From: Planctomycetota bacterium
GTDB taxonomy: Bacteria; Planctomycetota; Phycisphaerae; UBA1845
Assembly: GCA_016208685.1 (NCBI GenBank)
Contig: JACQXM010000021.1
Coordinates: forward strand, 1-54,477
DNA: 54,477 nt
Direction: 5' to 3'
Part shown: positions 9,078 to 19,200 of the stretch, piece by piece
How the letters are laid out: every line of letters starts with the position of its first letter
Position numbering within the stretch: position 1 is the first letter of the stretch
Program-made: the position numbers and the translations under genes
The notes under the pieces: model-generated
Databases searched by the model: none
Told to the model about the DNA's origin: nothing
The model's input: only the letters and a program-made list of their open reading frames with translations

Positions 9078-9842
9078 ATGAAACGCAAGCTGCTCGATAA
9101 TCTCAAGCGAGTGCAGCAGCGCATCGCCGACGCCTGCGCCCGTGCCGGGCGCGACCCTCGCAACGTCACCCTGGTCGCCGTGACCAAGAGCGCCACGCCG
9201 GATGTCGTGCGGCTCATGGTCGAAATGGGGGTCCAGGACCTCGGCGAGAGCCGGGTCGGCGAACTGGTCCGCCGCGCCGGGATGCTCCAGGAATGGCTGG
9301 GACGGCGCGTCATCGACCCTTCCGCGGTCAGCCTTCCGCGGCCGCGCTGGCACATGATCGGCCACGTGCAGCGCAACAAGGTAAAGGACCTGTTGCCCTG
9401 GGCGGACCTCATCCACTCCGTAGACAGTCTTCGCCTGGCGGAGGAGATCGACGCGCGTGCCGCGAAGCTGGACCGCGTCATGCCCGTCCTGCTGGAGGTC
9501 AACGCGGGGGGTGAGCCACAGAAAAGCGGCGTTGCCGTCGCGGCCACGACGCACCTGGCGGAGCAGATTACCTCGCTCAAGCACCTGGAAGTCCGGGGCC
9601 TGATGGCCATGGCGCCGTTGGTCGACGACGCCACGATCATCCGACGGGCGTTTGAGCGAGTGCGCGAGCTCTTCGACGAGATCGTGGGCGGGCGTCTGTG
9701 CGGACCGGCCTTTCGTGAGCTCTCCCTCGGCATGAGCAACGATTTCGAATACGGCATCGAGTTCGGAGCCACGTTCGTGCGGATCGGCACGGCACTGTTC
9801 GAGGGAATCCCGCTCGCCTCGCAGCCTATGGAGGTGACCTAG
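9078..9842 (+). CDS. YggS/PROSC-family pyridoxal phosphate homeostasis protein
   Basis: Encodes 254 residues from the ATG at 9078 (GGGA eight bases upstream); an in-frame ATG at 9063 is also possible. Members of this family bind pyridoxal 5'-phosphate, have no known catalytic activity and keep free PLP and amino acid pools balanced. Family marks are LVAVTKSATP with the PLP lysine K37, HMIGHVQRNKVKDLL, HSVDSLRLAEEID, LLEVNAGGEPQKSG, GLMAMAP and the closing LSLGMSNDFEYGIEFGATFV followed by RIGTALF. Length is slightly above the usual 225-235 because of a short insert (EWLGRRVIDPSAVSLPRP). It is followed closely by a small membrane protein gene. Confidence 0.92.
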   Translation: MKRKLLDNLKRVQQRIADACARAGRDPRNVTLVAVTKSATPDVVRLMVEMGVQDLGESRVGELVRRAGMLQEWLGRRVIDPSAVSLPRPRWHMIGHVQRNKVKDLLPWADLIHSVDSLRLAEEIDARAAKLDRVMPVLLEVNAGGEPQKSGVAVAATTHLAEQITSLKHLEVRGLMAMAPLVDDATIIRRAFERVRELFDEIVGGRLCGPAFRELSLGMSNDFEYGIEFGATFVRIGTALFEGIPLASQPMEVT

Positions 9843-9938
9843 GCGGTCGATGGGGTTCGGCGCGGTCGCGGGCCGCCGACGTTGTCCCGTGTCGTTTCAC
9901 GCCCGCCCGCAGCGCGGGTGGTGCGACCGGAGGTTGAG

Positions 9939-10304
9939 TTGTTCACTCCCCTTAAGCTCATCAGCGTACTCGTGTGCATTGCCCTGGTCGTGGGATACAC
10001 CCTGCGGCGGCGCCCGCGAGTCCATATCCCATTGATGCTTACCGCTTTTGTTGTCGATCTCGCCCTGGTGCTCTACCTGGAGATCACACGCGACGCCATC
10101 GGCATCGCACGCCAGCACCTGGGGCCGCTGATGATCGTCCACATCGCCATCAGCGTGGCAGTGCTGGCGCTGTATGTGGGGCAGATCGCGACCGGGCTGC
10201 GCAAGGTGCGGGGGCGACCCAGCGCCTGGCATGGCCGCGCGGGTCTGGTGTTGCTTGTCGCCCGGCTGGCGAATCTCGTCACCAGCTTCCTGGTCACCGC
10301 TTGA
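9939..10304 (+). CDS. Small four-helix membrane protein, DUF420-like
   Basis: Encodes 121 residues. I chose the TTG at 9939 because GGAGG sits at 9929-9933, five bases upstream; an earlier in-frame TTG at 9882 lacks such a site. Four hydrophobic segments are seen: LKLISVLVCIALVVGYTL, HIPLMLTAFVVDLALVLYL, LMIVHIAISVAVLALYVG and AGLVLLVARLANLVTSFLV. Histidines at the start of helix 2 (HIPLML), in helix 3 (VHI) and before helix 4 (WHGR) follow the pattern of the DUF420 family, which is linked to haem-copper oxidase assembly. The similarity is by pattern only. It lies 96 bases after the YggS-type gene. Confidence 0.65.
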   Translation: MFTPLKLISVLVCIALVVGYTLRRRPRVHIPLMLTAFVVDLALVLYLEITRDAIGIARQHLGPLMIVHIAISVAVLALYVGQIATGLRKVRGRPSAWHGRAGLVLLVARLANLVTSFLVTA

Positions 10305-10796
10305 CCACCGCGGCCGCCGGCATTGGTGGGCAACGACCGGGCCGCTTTGGCGGTAGCGGCAACACGGCGCGGTGTTTTCTCGCCGCGCCCGGCGCCTTCC
10401 GGGTGCCGTCACGCCGATCCGAAAACGCATTTTACTGCAACTGTCGCAATTACAGATTACCTTGTCGATCGATGGTCCGATCGTTCGATGTCGGCTTGGG
10501 CAAGGCGTAACGTTCTGCTTATAAAGGAGTTATGATTCTTGGCCACCGGTGCCTGGCAGACGATGGCCGAGCGCGAGGGGAGTTCCCAGGTATTGGTGCC
10601 CTCTCCGGGCGGCGGGGCGTTTCCGGCAGTCAACTTCTGATGGTATCGACACTTAACGATCTCGCCACCCACCGTCGGTTCCGTGCGCGCAGACTGCGAC
10701 GTTGGGCTCGAAGGGCCGAACGGGCGCTTCGTTGGTCGTCCTGTCTCGTTCGTGAAGCGGAATCCTGAAAATGTTGATCCCTACGGTGCTTTTCCC

Positions 10797-10826
10797 TTGC
10801 TTAGGGAACGGTGAAAGTGGTATTAT
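10797..10826 (+). promoter_or_regulatory. Candidate sigma70-type promoter
   Basis: TTGCTT (10797-10802) and TATTAT (10821-10826) are 18 bases apart in a stretch with lower GC than its surroundings. It would give the 11252 gene a leader of about 420 bases, holding the 11016-11035 hairpin. Confidence 0.35.
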
Positions 10827-11015
10827 CGCGCCGTTGGTGTGGAGGGCGCCCAGCTTCTCCAAGCGTTGATAGCGGTTTGGCGCCGTAGCGAAACAAGGTT
10901 GCCCATACTCCCCGGGCGCCGTGGCAGCGTCGCGAGATTGGGTAGATCTTCAGCGTTCACGGGCCTGAACCGGCGATGCGAGTTCGCATGGTTCGGCGAC
11001 ATGTATATGGCAACG

Positions 11016-11035
11016 CCTCCAACGCCCGTTGGAGG
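11016..11035 (+). other. Perfect 8-bp hairpin in the putative leader of the 11252 gene
   Basis: CCTCCAAC (11016-11023) pairs with GTTGGAGG (11028-11035) around a four-base loop and is followed by TTTGGTT. It could act as an attenuator or be part of a larger structured leader. Confidence 0.35.
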
Positions 11036-11251
11036 TTTGGTTGGCGGCGTGTCTACCTCGGTGGCACGCCCGTCCACTCTTCTCGCATCAACCCCTCGGC
11101 ACCCCGCTTCAGCATAGGCCTCCAGCACAACCTTGGTCAACAATGTTCGCAAGTGCGGACTTCTTGCAGGTCGGCCCTTTTTTTGGGGTCGAGACCTTCT
11201 TCGGTATCCATATTACCCTGTGCGTGGTCAGCGTTAGGAAAGGGATGAGCT

Positions 11252-14200
11252 ATGGTAGGGACTGGAAGGAAGGCGAGTTTGATACTGCTGTTAGGCGGCA
11301 TGGTCGCCGGTCTGCTGTTGGGGCCGGGCATGGTCGCTGCCGAGCCGGGGCGCTCGCTCCAGATCGCCGTGGTGAACGAGCAGCAGGGCCTGGTCACGGA
11401 TGCGTCCGTGTCCTGGAGCGACGACGCGGGGACGACTCGGGCCGCGGTCGCCTCGGACGGCACGCACTACCTCAAAGACCTGGCGAGTGCCAAGGGCGTG
11501 CTGGAAATCGAGATGCCCGATGCGGACACGGTGGCAGTCGAGGTGGACTTAACCGACGCCGACGAGTCGGCGGTTCTGGTTCACCTGTTCGGCGCTGAGG
11601 CGAAGATCGAGATCATGAGGCCTCAGGACCTGCCCACCGGGCCGCTGACCTCGGCTCATCGGCTCCTGGCCGGTGGGGCGACGGGCCCGGCTTATCCGCA
11701 GACGAAATCAGGCGCCGGCGGGGCAACGAATGTCGAGGGCGCCGCAGCCCGCGGTGCGGATTGCACCGGCGCGCTGTACTCGAACATTGGTTACGACGCT
11801 AACTCCAACGCCCTTTCCTGCTGGCGCGCCGGGGACAACTCGATCGCCCGCTGGATCGTTGAGGACGTTAACTTCGCGGCCGACACCAACGTCACCGATC
11901 TTAACTGGTTCGGCAATGAGCCGGTGACCTTCAACTGGAGCGGCCAGCTTGCGGACTACATCATTCTTAAGAACGACGGGCCGGGCGGCACGCCGGGTAC
12001 GCTGGTTACTGAGGTGCTGGGCGTTTCCGCCACGCGCCTGAACACCGGCGATACCCTCTTTGGTGACCCCGTGTGGTTCTACTCCATCGGCGGACTCAAC
12101 GAGTTCCTGCTGTCCGGCACCTATTGGATCGGCATGCGGCCGGTGCAGAGCCTTCCGCTCGGCGGCGGGCAGTTTGATTCCGGCTGGTGGGTTACGGCCC
12201 AGCCCAATGGCACGTTCGAGTGCTACGTGAACTACGGTCCGAACGCTCCCGGCTGGGATCCCGGTAGCGACCCCACGGTGTTTGCAGTGCCGTACGACAC
12301 TGCGTTCTGCGTGCTGGGCTTCCAGGGCAATCCGCCCTACGGCGCCTGCTGCGATGACTTCACGGGCGTGTGCACGGACTGTGTGCAGAGCAACTGCCCC
12401 GCGCCGTCGCGTTTCGCTCCGAACACGACCTGCGCCGACCTGAACCCGCCCTGCGGCGAGGCGACCGGCGCCTGCTGCCTGCCCGACGGGAGCTGTCAGG
12501 AACTCAACCCCTCGGCGTGTGCGGCCCAGTCGGGGACCTTCGACGGCATCTTTACCACCTGTCCGCCGAACGCCTGCACGCTCTGCGGGTTGGTCTGTCC
12601 CGCCGGCGCTGCGGCGGAGGGCGAGCCGGTCTGCGGGCCGGACTATGACGACGTGTTCAACGGCGGGTGCAATTCCACACCGCCGGTGTTCTCGAGTATC
12701 TCCTGTGGTCAGACGGTCTGCGGCGAGTCGGGCAACTTCATGTTCGGCCCCGACCAGTACCGCGACACCGACTGGTACAAGCTGACGATTCCGGACTATC
12801 AACAGGTCACTTGGCAGGTCCAGGCGGAATTCCCGGCGTTGTTCGGCATCGTGAACAACTTCGGGATCGATAGCTGCTCCGGCGTGACCGCGTTCCTGGT
12901 TTCGGGAACGACGACGGCATGCGGGCAGGGGTCGGTGACCGCCTGTCTGGCGCCGGGTACCTGGTACCTCTTCGTCGCCCCCTCCGGCTTTACCGGCACG
13001 ACGTGCGGCGCGGGCTACAACGCCACCGTCACCTGCGACAACTGTCCGCAGGGCGCCTGCTGCCCGGGCGATGGCTCGTGCGTTTCCGATCAGAACATCC
13101 CCCAGTGCAGCGCCGTCGGCGGCGAGTGGCAGGGTGAGGGCACGGTGTGCACGCCGAATCCGTGTCCGCAGCCACCGCCGAACGACACGTGCGCGACGGC
13201 GGAAGCCATCACCGCGGACGGTCCCTCGCTGATCTCCAACAACGAGGTCGGCCAGGACGATGGAACCCCGACCTGCGGCGTCTCCTCGCCGAACCAGGGC
13301 GTGTGGTACTCCGTGGTCGGAAACGGCCAGACGCTCACGGCCAGCACCTGTCTGGCAGGTACGGACTATGACACGATGATTCAGGTCTGGTGCGGGTACT
13401 GCAACCCGCTGCTCTGCGTGGGCGGCAACGACGACGCCGTCGGCGCTCCGGCGGAGTGCTCGCTGAACGGCCTGAATCGCAAGTCGAAGGTGAGCTGGTG
13501 CTCGGCACCGGGCCAGGTGTACTACATCCTGGTCGGCGGGTTCTCTTCCACCGAGGGTACAGCCGAACTGGCGGTTACCTCCAGCGGAGCCTGCTCGCCG
13601 GCGGTGGATTGCACCATCCCCACCGGAGCGTGCTGCGTCTCCGGCTCCTGCGCTGCAACCAATGAGCAAACGCAGTGCAACGCTCTGGGCGGCGTGTGGT
13701 TCGAAGACCAGTCGTGCCCGGCGTTCACCTGCCCGCAGCCCGTCGCGGAAACCTGCGGCGTGGCGACGGTCATCTCCAGCGTTCCCTACTTCACGTTTAT
13801 TGACAACAACACCGCGGCACCCAGTCCGCCGGCCGGAAGCTGTAACAGCAGCGGCACCACGCAAATGCAGAACGACGCGTGGTTCAGCTACACCCCGCCG
13901 TCGGATTGCGGCCTGTTGTTGACGGTCAATCCCAACTACGGTTCGCCGACCTACGACGGCATCGTGGCCGCCTACTCCGGTCCGGATTGCAACAACCTCG
14001 CCGAGGTGGCGTGCGGGGATGAGCCGGAACCGATGGTGGTGGCATTCAACGCCGTCGGCGGAACGACCTATTGGTTCCAGGTCGGTGACTGGGGCGTGGG
14101 TGAGGGCGGCGGACCGACGAGCTTCGATCTGTCGTGCTCCACGGCGAGCGGCGCGTGTTGCGTTGCCGGGGCGTGCAGCGAGGTGACGGCCGGGGCGTGC

Positions 14201-15823
14201 GCCGGTATGGGCGGCACGTACCAGGGCAACTTCACCACTTGCACTCCGAACCCCTGCCCGCAGCCGCCGCCGAACGACAACTGCACCGCTGCCGAGCCGA
14301 TCTCCATTGGCGGGTCGGACATCGAAAGCAATGTTCTGGCCACCGATGATTCCCAGTCGACGGCCACCTGCACTACCGGTTCGCTCAACCAAGCGATCTG
14401 GTACTCGGTGGTTGGTAACGGAACGCAGCTCACCGCGTCCCTGTGCAACCCCGGGACTACCTACGACACCAAGATCCAGGTGTGGTGCAACAACTGCACG
14501 ACGCCCTTCTGTGTCGGTGGTAACGACGACACCACGGCGCCGGAATGCCAGATCGGCGGCTTGAACCGCAAGTCGCGCATCACCTGGTGCTCCGAACCGG
14601 GCAAGACGTACCTCATTGCGGTGGGCGGATTCTCGACGGCAACCGGAACGACGGAGCTGACCATCGCCTCCGGCGCCGCCTGTTCCACCTATCCCAACTG
14701 CGGTCCGTATTGCACCTCGGGTGCAACGTCGCTGCTGGATTCGGACTGCGACCGGGTGCAGTTCGGAACCATCGACAACAATACCGCGGGGATCTGCTCC
14801 ACGTACTCCAACTACACGGGCATCTCCACGACGGTGAACCAGGGTGCGCTCGTCCCGATCACCATCACCGTGGGCGATTGCAGCGGGCCGACCTGCTATG
14901 CCAAGTGGGCGAAGGCCTTCATCGACTGGAACCAGGACTTCGATTTCGCCGACGTGGGCGAACAGGTCTATACCTCCGGGGCAACTTCGTCCGCCTGTTC
15001 GTTCCCGTTCGCGGGCAGCGTAACCGTTCCAGGCGGGGCGACCCTGGGCGCCACGCGCATGCGTGTGGTGGTCCGCGAGAGCGGTTCCGAGTCCACGACC
15101 ACGGCCTGTGGCACGTTCAGCTACGGCGAGACGGAGGATTACACCGTCATTGTCAATCCGCCGGTTCCGCCGGTGGGCGGGCCGCCGTTTGACGATGATG
15201 ACGGCGATGAAATCCCCAACTTCTGCGACAACTGTCCCGACGTGGCCAACGTCGATCAGGCCGACGGCGATGGCGATGGCGTGGGCGACGTGTGCGACAA
15301 CTGCGTGAACACGCCGAACACCGACCAGGCCAACAACGACGGCGACGCCTTCGGCAACGTCTGCGACAACTGTCCGAACGTGTCGAACCCGACGCAGCTC
15401 GATTCCGACGGCGACGGGTTGGGCGATCTTTGCGACAACTGTCCGTTCACCGCCAATCCGCAGCAGCAGGACGGCGATGCGGACGGCGTGGGCGACTTCT
15501 GCGACAACTGCCCGTCGGTAGCCAATGCCGACCAGGCCGACAACGACAACGACACCTACGGCAATGCCTGCGAGGATTGTGATGACGATCCGAACAAGAC
15601 CGAGCCGGGGCTGTGCGGTTGCGGTGTCGCCGAAACCGGCGACAGCGACGGCGACAATGTTCCGGACTGCAATGACCTGTGTCCGGGCGTTGACGATGCC
15701 GTGTTCGCGCCGGGCTGCGTGGGCGAGATTCCCACGGTGTCGCAGTGGGGCATGCTCGTCCTGGCGCTGATGTTGCTGGCGGCCGGTAAGGTGTACTTCG
15801 GCCGGCGGAGCGCCACGGCCTAG
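11252..15823 (+). CDS. Giant exported protein with Cys repeats, PPC-like domains, GEVED domain, TSP3 repeats and IPTL-CTERM tail
   Basis: Encodes 1523 residues; AGGAAAGGG precedes the ATG. Signal peptide at about 1-30. Cys-rich units starting GACC occur near residues 363, 410, 600, 790 and 966. Pre-peptidase-C-like beta domains occur at about 466-590, 640-783 and 1005-1146; the last two are near copies ([38 protein letters not shown]). A GEVED domain lies at about 1150-1303 ([28 protein letters not shown]). Thrombospondin type 3 calcium repeats follow (about 1313-1446: [12 protein letters not shown] and variants). The C-terminus has IPTVSQWG, a hydrophobic helix and a basic end (FGRR), the IPTL-CTERM sorting signal, which is cut and anchored by an exosortase-type system. 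It is probably a surface protein. Hairpins and a terminator follow. Confidence 0.9.
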   Translation: MVGTGRKASLILLLGGMVAGLLLGPGMVAAEPGRSLQIAVVNEQQGLVTDASVSWSDDAGTTRAAVASDGTHYLKDLASAKGVLEIEMPDADTVAVEVDLTDADESAVLVHLFGAEAKIEIMRPQDLPTGPLTSAHRLLAGGATGPAYPQTKSGAGGATNVEGAAARGADCTGALYSNIGYDANSNALSCWRAGDNSIARWIVEDVNFAADTNVTDLNWFGNEPVTFNWSGQLADYIILKNDGPGGTPGTLVTEVLGVSATRLNTGDTLFGDPVWFYSIGGLNEFLLSGTYWIGMRPVQSLPLGGGQFDSGWWVTAQPNGTFECYVNYGPNAPGWDPGSDPTVFAVPYDTAFCVLGFQGNPPYGACCDDFTGVCTDCVQSNCPAPSRFAPNTTCADLNPPCGEATGACCLPDGSCQELNPSACAAQSGTFDGIFTTCPPNACTLCGLVCPAGAAAEGEPVCGPDYDDVFNGGCNSTPPVFSSISCGQTVCGESGNFMFGPDQYRDTDWYKLTIPDYQQVTWQVQAEFPALFGIVNNFGIDSCSGVTAFLVSGTTTACGQGSVTACLAPGTWYLFVAPSGFTGTTCGAGYNATVTCDNCPQGACCPGDGSCVSDQNIPQCSAVGGEWQGEGTVCTPNPCPQPPPNDTCATAEAITADGPSLISNNEVGQDDGTPTCGVSSPNQGVWYSVVGNGQTLTASTCLAGTDYDTMIQVWCGYCNPLLCVGGNDDAVGAPAECSLNGLNRKSKVSWCSAPGQVYYILVGGFSSTEGTAELAVTSSGACSPAVDCTIPTGACCVSGSCAATNEQTQCNALGGVWFEDQSCPAFTCPQPVAETCGVATVISSVPYFTFIDNNTAAPSPPAGSCNSSGTTQMQNDAWFSYTPPSDCGLLLTVNPNYGSPTYDGIVAAYSGPDCNNLAEVACGDEPEPMVVAFNAVGGTTYWFQVGDWGVGEGGGPTSFDLSCSTASGACCVAGACSEVTAGACAGMGGTYQGNFTTCTPNPCPQPPPNDNCTAAEPISIGGSDIESNVLATDDSQSTATCTTGSLNQAIWYSVVGNGTQLTASLCNPGTTYDTKIQVWCNNCTTPFCVGGNDDTTAPECQIGGLNRKSRITWCSEPGKTYLIAVGGFSTATGTTELTIASGAACSTYPNCGPYCTSGATSLLDSDCDRVQFGTIDNNTAGICSTYSNYTGISTTVNQGALVPITITVGDCSGPTCYAKWAKAFIDWNQDFDFADVGEQVYTSGATSSACSFPFAGSVTVPGGATLGATRMRVVVRESGSESTTTACGTFSYGETEDYTVIVNPPVPPVGGPPFDDDDGDEIPNFCDNCPDVANVDQADGDGDGVGDVCDNCVNTPNTDQANNDGDAFGNVCDNCPNVSNPTQLDSDGDGLGDLCDNCPFTANPQQQDGDADGVGDFCDNCPSVANADQADNDNDTYGNACEDCDDDPNKTEPGLCGCGVAETGDSDGDNVPDCNDLCPGVDDAVFAPGCVGEIPTVSQWGMLVLALMLLAAGKVYFGRRSATA

Positions 15824-15840
15824 GCGGGCAAGAGGATACG

Positions 15841-15880
15841 GCACTCGGAGCCCCGACCATCGGTCGGCGGCTCCGAGTGC
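15841..15880 (+). terminator. Long perfect hairpin after the 11252 gene
   Basis: GCACTCGGAGCC (15841-15852) pairs with GGCTCCGAGTGC (15869-15880). Inside it CCGACC (15853-15858) pairs with GGTCGG (15862-15867), giving an almost continuous 18-bp stem. No T-run follows. It begins 17 bases after the stop codon and may protect or end the mRNA. Confidence 0.55.
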
Positions 15881-16025
15881 GAGTCGGTGGCCGCGGGGCA
15901 ACCTCTCCGCGGCCTAGGTAAGGCGTTAAGGCGTGTTGTATGCAGCGATGGCCTTAGCCAACCGGGAACCCCGCTCGTCAGCGCCGCACGGGGGTGCTGC
16001 GGGGAGTCACGGAACATGAGTCATA
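15881..16025 (+). other. Structured stretch between a hairpin and the terminator, possible 3' small RNA
   Basis: This 145-base segment contains GGCCGCGG/CCGCGGCC arms and further GC-rich complementary runs, and is closed by a strong intrinsic terminator. It has no credible open frame. It may be a 3' UTR or a separate small RNA; I do not recognise the family. Confidence 0.3.
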
Positions 16026-16068
16026 CCGCCCCACGAATGGCCTCTTACCGTTCGTGGGGCGGTTTTTT
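16026..16068 (+). terminator. Intrinsic terminator
   Basis: CCGCCCCACGAA (16026-16037) pairs perfectly with TTCGTGGGGCGG (16051-16062), followed by TTTTTT (16063-16068). This is a textbook rho-independent terminator for transcripts from the 11252 gene or from a small RNA just before it. Confidence 0.88.
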
Positions 16069-16231
16069 CTCAACTTCCTCATCGGCGCGTTGGCCGGTGA
16101 GGCGGAGCGTTCGCGGGGAATGACGGCGTCGGGTGCGGCGCGGCGGGCTTCCCGCAAGCGGTGAGCGCCGATCGCCGGTACGCTGTGTGTCCCGCGGGAT
16201 CGATGTGCGATAACACAAGGATGAATCTCCC

Positions 16232-19200
16232 ATGGCGCATACCCTTCGTTTAGGAACGTGGTCGTGGCCGGCGCTGGCCGTCTGTCTGCTTCCGGTGCTG
16301 CCGGTGCGGGCGGCGGACGCGACCAGGGCCGAGCCTGTTGATCTTACGAATGCCGTTCGAAGTGTTGACGAGATCGGGCGGGTGAGCCTGGACCCGGTGG
16401 ACCTCGAAGCGGTTGGGAAGGAAGACGCCCAGCGCGAGCGACTGGGATTAGCCCCACGGTATGCCGTCCCGAAGCCGACGCTGATTACGCCCGCGACGCA
16501 CGGCACATGGGAGACGATCCGTGATGACGCCCGCGTCTGGCGGCTGCGGATTTCCGCCCCCCTGGCGGTGTCGCTTAACCTCGGTTTCCGGCACTATTCC
16601 ATGCCCCCGGGCGGCCGACTGCTCATCTACTCCGTGGATCGCCGCACGGTCCTGCCGCCGTTTACGGACGCGGACAACGAAAGCCACGGCGAGCTGTGGA
16701 CGCCGCCGATCATCGCCGACGACATCATCGTCGAAGCGGTCGTTCCGCTGGCCGAGGAGCGCCACCTGCAACTTGAACTGTCGTCGATCAATTACGGCTA
16801 CCGCGGCTTCGGCGACCTGCGCAGCGAGAAGTCCGGGGCCTGCAACGTGGACGTCGTCTGCCCGGAAGGCGACCCCTGGGAGGCCGAGATTCAGGCGGTG
16901 GGCGTGATCTCCACGGGCGGCAGCACGTTCTGCACCGGGTTCATGGTCAACAGCACGGCGCAGGACCTCAAGCCCTACTTCATGACCGCCAACCACTGCG
17001 GCATTAACTCCGGGAACGCCGCCAGCCTGGTCGTCTTCTGGAACTATCAGAACTCCTGGTGCCGCCCGGTGGGCAGCCCCGCGAGCGGCGGGCCGGGCGA
17101 CGGTTCGCTCTCGACGTTCCAAACCGGTTCGTTCTTCCGCTCCGCCTACGGCCCTTCCGATTTCACCCTCGTCGAGCTGGACGATCCGCCGAATCCGGCG
17201 TGGAACCTCAGCTTCGCGGGGTGGAGCCGCAGCAGCGGCGAGTCGCCCAGCGGCGTGTGCATTCATCACCCGAACACGGATGAAAAACGCATCACCTTCT
17301 ACAGCATTCCCACGACCACGACCTCGTATAACAACCCCGCAGTTCCCGGCGACGGAACGCACGTTCACGCCACCTGGAGCCTGGGCGTTACCGAGCCGGG
17401 GTCGTCGGGCTCGCCGCTGTTCGACGTCAACCATCGCGTCATCGGGCAGTTGCACGGCGGGCCCTCCGCCTGCGGCGCCAGCGACCTTTCGGACTACTAT
17501 GGCCGGTTCTCGATCTCCTGGAACGGCGGCGGCACCAACAGCACGCGCCTGAGCAACTGGCTCGACTCCGGCAGCACGGGGGCGATGGCCGTTGATACTA
17601 TCTCCGGCGGCGGTATGACCGTCACTCCCGCGGGGAACGTCGACCACATCGGTCTGGCGGGCGGGCCGTTCACGAACCCCAGCGTCACCTACACCCTCAC
17701 GAACCCCACGCCCGATCCGGTCAACTACCAGGTTTCTCTCACGGCCTCCTTCGGGATCCTGCTGGACGGCGGCACGGCTCCGGTGTCGGGCACGTTGACG
17801 GCTTCCGGCGGCACCGTCAACGTGGTGGTGAGCCTGGGGCTCGCTATCAACGCGCTCCCTGCGGGCGTGTACATCGAGGACGTCGTGTTCCAGGATCTCA
17901 CCAACGCACTGTCCCATACGCGCCAGCATCGCGTTGAGATCGGGCAAACGCTCGTCAGCGTCACGCCCGCCGGAGGGCTGGAGTCCGGCGGCCCCATCGG
18001 CGGACCGTTCACCGGGTCCATTGTGTATACCGTCACCAGTGAACGTCCCACGCCGGTTTCCGTGCAGGTGGCGGCGAGCGACTCCTGGATCGCGATCAAC
18101 GGCGGCGCCGGACCGGTCACCTTGAACCTCAGCGGCACGGGGGACTCGGACACGGTGACCATCGGTTACTCGGCGGCCGCCAACTCGCTGACACCGGGCA
18201 TCTACACCGGCACGGTCAACTTCACCAACCTCATGGGCGGCGGCGGGGGAACCAGCCGGCCCATCGCCCTCGATGTCGGGCGACTGGTGTACGTCTCCTC
18301 CGACGTCCCCAAGCCCATCAACGACAACTCCACGATCACAAGCGTCGTCAACGTCACCGACAACTATTGCATCGGCGACGTGAACGTGGACATGGACATC
18401 ACGCACACCTACATCGGCGATCTGATCGTGGAACTGCGCTCGCCGAGCAACACCACGGTACGCCTGCACAACCGTACGGGCGGCACCGCGGAGAACATCG
18501 TGCTGACCTACGACGACGAGGGAACAGCGCCCGATGGCCCTGGTACGCTCGCCGACTTCGATACCGAACCCTCCGCCGGCGTCTGGACCCTCACCGTGTC
18601 GGATAACGCCGGCGCCGACACCGGAACCCTCAACGCCTGGGGACTGCGCATCGCGCCCAGCGGCGGTGGGTGCCCACCCCTGGCGGCGGATCAGACGCTG
18701 GTGGTGTCGCAGGGCAGCCCGGTGGACATCACGCTGGTGGCCTCGGCGCCGGGCGGAAGCGGCCCCATGCAGTACATCATCCAGTCGCTGCCCACCCGCG
18801 GAACGCTCTCCGACCCTAACGGCGGCGCCATCTCCTCCGTGCCCTACACGCTGCTGGCGGACGGCAACGTGGTGCATTATGAGCCCAGCGCCGCGGCTTC
18901 GGTACGCGCCCCCGGCGTCATCCACAGTTTCCCGCTGGACTTCGACTCCTTTACTTTCCGCGCCGACAACGGCGCGGCATCCAACATTGCCGAGGTCACT
19001 CTCGCCGCCAACCCCGGATGGAGCGTCCAGGGGCAGTGGGCGTTTGGAAAACCCACGGGCGGCGGGTCCAACGGCGGCGACCCCACGGCGGCCTACACCG
19101 GCAACACGGTGTACGGCTACAACTTGAGCGGCGACTACGCCAACGACATGGGCACTACGCAGTACCTGACCACGACGGCCCTCAACTGCCTCTACGTGGA

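Larger units (their letters stand above)
10305..11251. other. Intergenic stretch of 947 bases without a convincing gene
   Basis: Several short open frames occur, but none has a domain or a good start. One ATG at 10532 has AAGGAG only two bases away. A possible promoter (10797-10826) and a hairpin (11016-11035) lie inside. The last 30 bases hold AGGAAAGGG ahead of the ATG at 11252. The region could contain a long 5' leader or a small RNA for the following giant gene; I recognise no known RNA family. Confidence 0.5.

Noticed and set aside
10532..10768. 78-codon frame after AAGGAG
   Set aside because: The spacing to ATG is only two bases, and the Arg-rich product has no similarity or structure that I can support.
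11708..15901. Very long open frame on the minus strand (1397 codons)
   Set aside because: It lies opposite the well-supported exported protein. Its product is rich in Arg, Gly, Ala and Val without any domain, as expected from a GC-rich antisense frame.
16021..16068. Possible thiamine-type riboswitch near the terminator (GGGGGTGCT upstream)
   Set aside because: Only one short match; the other conserved parts are absent and the position is after, not before, a gene.
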